From: Candidatus Binatia bacterium
Lineage (GTDB): Bacteria > Desulfobacterota > Binatia > Bin18
NCBI GenBank assembly: GCA_022820725.1
Contig: JAJEFA010000002.1
Span: 124,001-188,000 of the forward strand
Direction: 5' to 3'
Length of the DNA: 64,000 nt
How positions within the stretch are numbered: the stretch's first letter is position 1; each line of letters begins with the position of its first letter. The position numbers and the translations under genes are program-made. The notes below the pieces were generated by a model. The model did no database searches. It worked only from the letters and a program-made list of their open reading frames with translations, and was not told the DNA's origin. This document shows positions 63,150-64,000 of the stretch, piece after piece.

Positions 63150-64000
63150 TGGAGCGTCTCCTCGTTGCCCAGACCGGCTTTCTTGGGGACGTGGTTTTGA
63201 CCACTCCGCTCCTCAGTACCCTGCGGCGCGAACTCACCCTTGAATCGCTGACCGTCCTCACGACCCCCCAGGCACGACCGCTCGTCCAAGATCACCCAGC
63301 GGTGGACAACGTTCTCGTCGATAGCAAGCGTGAGGACAACCGCGGGTTTTTCGGCATGCTGCAAATGGCTCGCCAGCTCCAACGCCAGTACTTTACGCTG
63401 GCGGTCGCACCGCATAAATCACTTCGGACTGCCTTGCTGCTGGCCCTGTCTGGCATTCCCCACCGTGTTGGATTTCGCCAAAGTCCCGGCTGGTTCTTGT
63501 ATCATCAGACTGTCCGGCGAGACACCGACCGACACGAAGTTGAACGTATTTTATGCATTACGCGTGCTTTTGGTCTTGAGCCCGAATCCTGCGACCGCAC
63601 ACCATATGTCGCCTATCCCCCAGCAACCCGGACCAATGTCCAACGATTCTTTGACGAGGCCCAGATCGCCGACTCCGATCCGGTATTTATCGTGTGTCCG
63701 GGCTCAGTCTGGTATACCAAGCGCTGGACAACGGCAGGCTATAGTGCTTTAGTTCGTTCGCTGGCACGTGACTATGGACGCGTGGTGTTGTGTGGCGGCC
63801 CAGATGACGTGCCCATAGCGCAGGAGATCGAAGAGCAGGCCCAGGTAGCGGGCCTGCTCAACCTTACCGGTCAGGCCGACCTACAAACGTTTATGGCGCT
63901 CATTGATCGGGCTCAGGTGGTCATTAGCAATGACAGTGCCCCTATGCACCTTGCCGTTGCGCGGCAGATCCCGGTTGTTGCGATCTTTTGCGCGACAACG
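63149..64000 (+). CDS. waaF: Lipopolysaccharide heptosyltransferase II (partial, cut by window edge)
   Basis: The frame from ATG 63149 runs open for 284 codons to the right edge, so the gene is truncated by the window. The start MERLLVAQTGFLGDVVLTTP is typical of ADP-heptose:LPS heptosyltransferases; PGSVWYTKRW at about residues 184-193 and SNDSAPMHLAVA near 263-274 are the conserved donor-binding parts of the WaaF/WaaC family. WaaF or WaaC cannot be told apart with certainty from this part. It ends the visible LPS operon. Confidence 0.9.
   Translation, partial: MERLLVAQTGFLGDVVLTTPLLSTLRRELTLESLTVLTTPQARPLVQDHPAVDNVLVDSKREDNRGFFGMLQMARQLQRQYFTLAVAPHKSLRTALLLALSGIPHRVGFRQSPGWFLYHQTVRRDTDRHEVERILCITRAFGLEPESCDRTPYVAYPPATRTNVQRFFDEAQIADSDPVFIVCPGSVWYTKRWTTAGYSALVRSLARDYGRVVLCGGPDDVPIAQEIEEQAQVAGLLNLTGQADLQTFMALIDRAQVVISNDSAPMHLAVARQIPVVAIFCATT

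Overview
The window comes from a Gram-negative bacterium with roughly 57% GC by eye. It carries a full lipid A / inner-core LPS gene run (lpxB, msbA, waaA, lpxK, waaF), outer-membrane barrel genes and several lipoproteins. The gene mix (PrkA kinase, DUF1501/DUF1800 pair, Gld-type ABC cassette, tandem HAE3-type RND exporters with DUF1329/DUF1302 proteins, and a candidate selenoprotein) fits a deltaproteobacteria-like or Tectomicrobia/Binatota-like lineage. That assignment is inference, since no rRNA is present.

Layout. 1-7.3 kb: prkA, then gltX embedded in a group of tRNAs (Gln-CTG and Glu-CTC on the minus strand, Lys-TTT and Glu-TTC on the plus strand), then a secreted DUF1800-DUF1501 pair. 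7.5-11 kb: acnA aconitase and an exported DsbA-like protein preceded by a hairpin and a short coupled ORF. 11-31 kb: a large envelope-transport island with two RND/MMPL exporters, two DUF1329 secreted proteins, a YCF48-type propeller lipoprotein and two tandem DUF1302 outer-membrane barrels (the first interrupted by an in-frame amber codon). A Gld-like ABC cassette (ATPase, permease, GldG-like, DUF4340, lipoprotein) sits between the two DUF1329 genes. 31-38.4 kb: metabolic genes (TPP-dependent lyase-like enzyme, amidohydrolase, inositol-phosphatase family, SDR, alpha/beta hydrolase, HAD phosphatase).

38.4-46 kb: a tRNA-Pro and a likely operon surE-iscS-mnmA-mtaB-rnc-pyrD. IscS can feed sulfur to MnmA, and MtaB is another tRNA-modifying enzyme. 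A 114-bp, four-hairpin repeat occurs twice (38500 and 41469). Each copy lies exactly where it supplies the ribosome-binding site, start codon and first residues of the next gene. 46-52 kb: an esterase/beta-lactamase-like protein, FabI, enoyl-CoA hydratase, a D-2-hydroxyacid dehydrogenase, citrate synthase and a limonene-epoxide-hydrolase-like protein. 52-55 kb: a dual-specificity phosphatase, hemW, lexA and a secreted hypothetical protein. 55.4-64 kb: a tightly overlapping LPS operon running off the right edge inside waaF.

The most notable reading is at 33313-33933. A DsbA/FrnE-like gene on the minus strand has TGA exactly at the first cysteine of its CPWC active site. The reading frame stays open for 191 codons afterwards, and a small GC stem with a GGA apical loop sits about 20 nt downstream, matching the bacterial SECIS rule. 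I read it as a selenoprotein that a normal ORF caller truncates to a fragment without an active site. Second in interest are the hairpin repeat that donates gene starts and the duplicated RND/DUF1329/DUF1302 export system with its amber-interrupted barrel.
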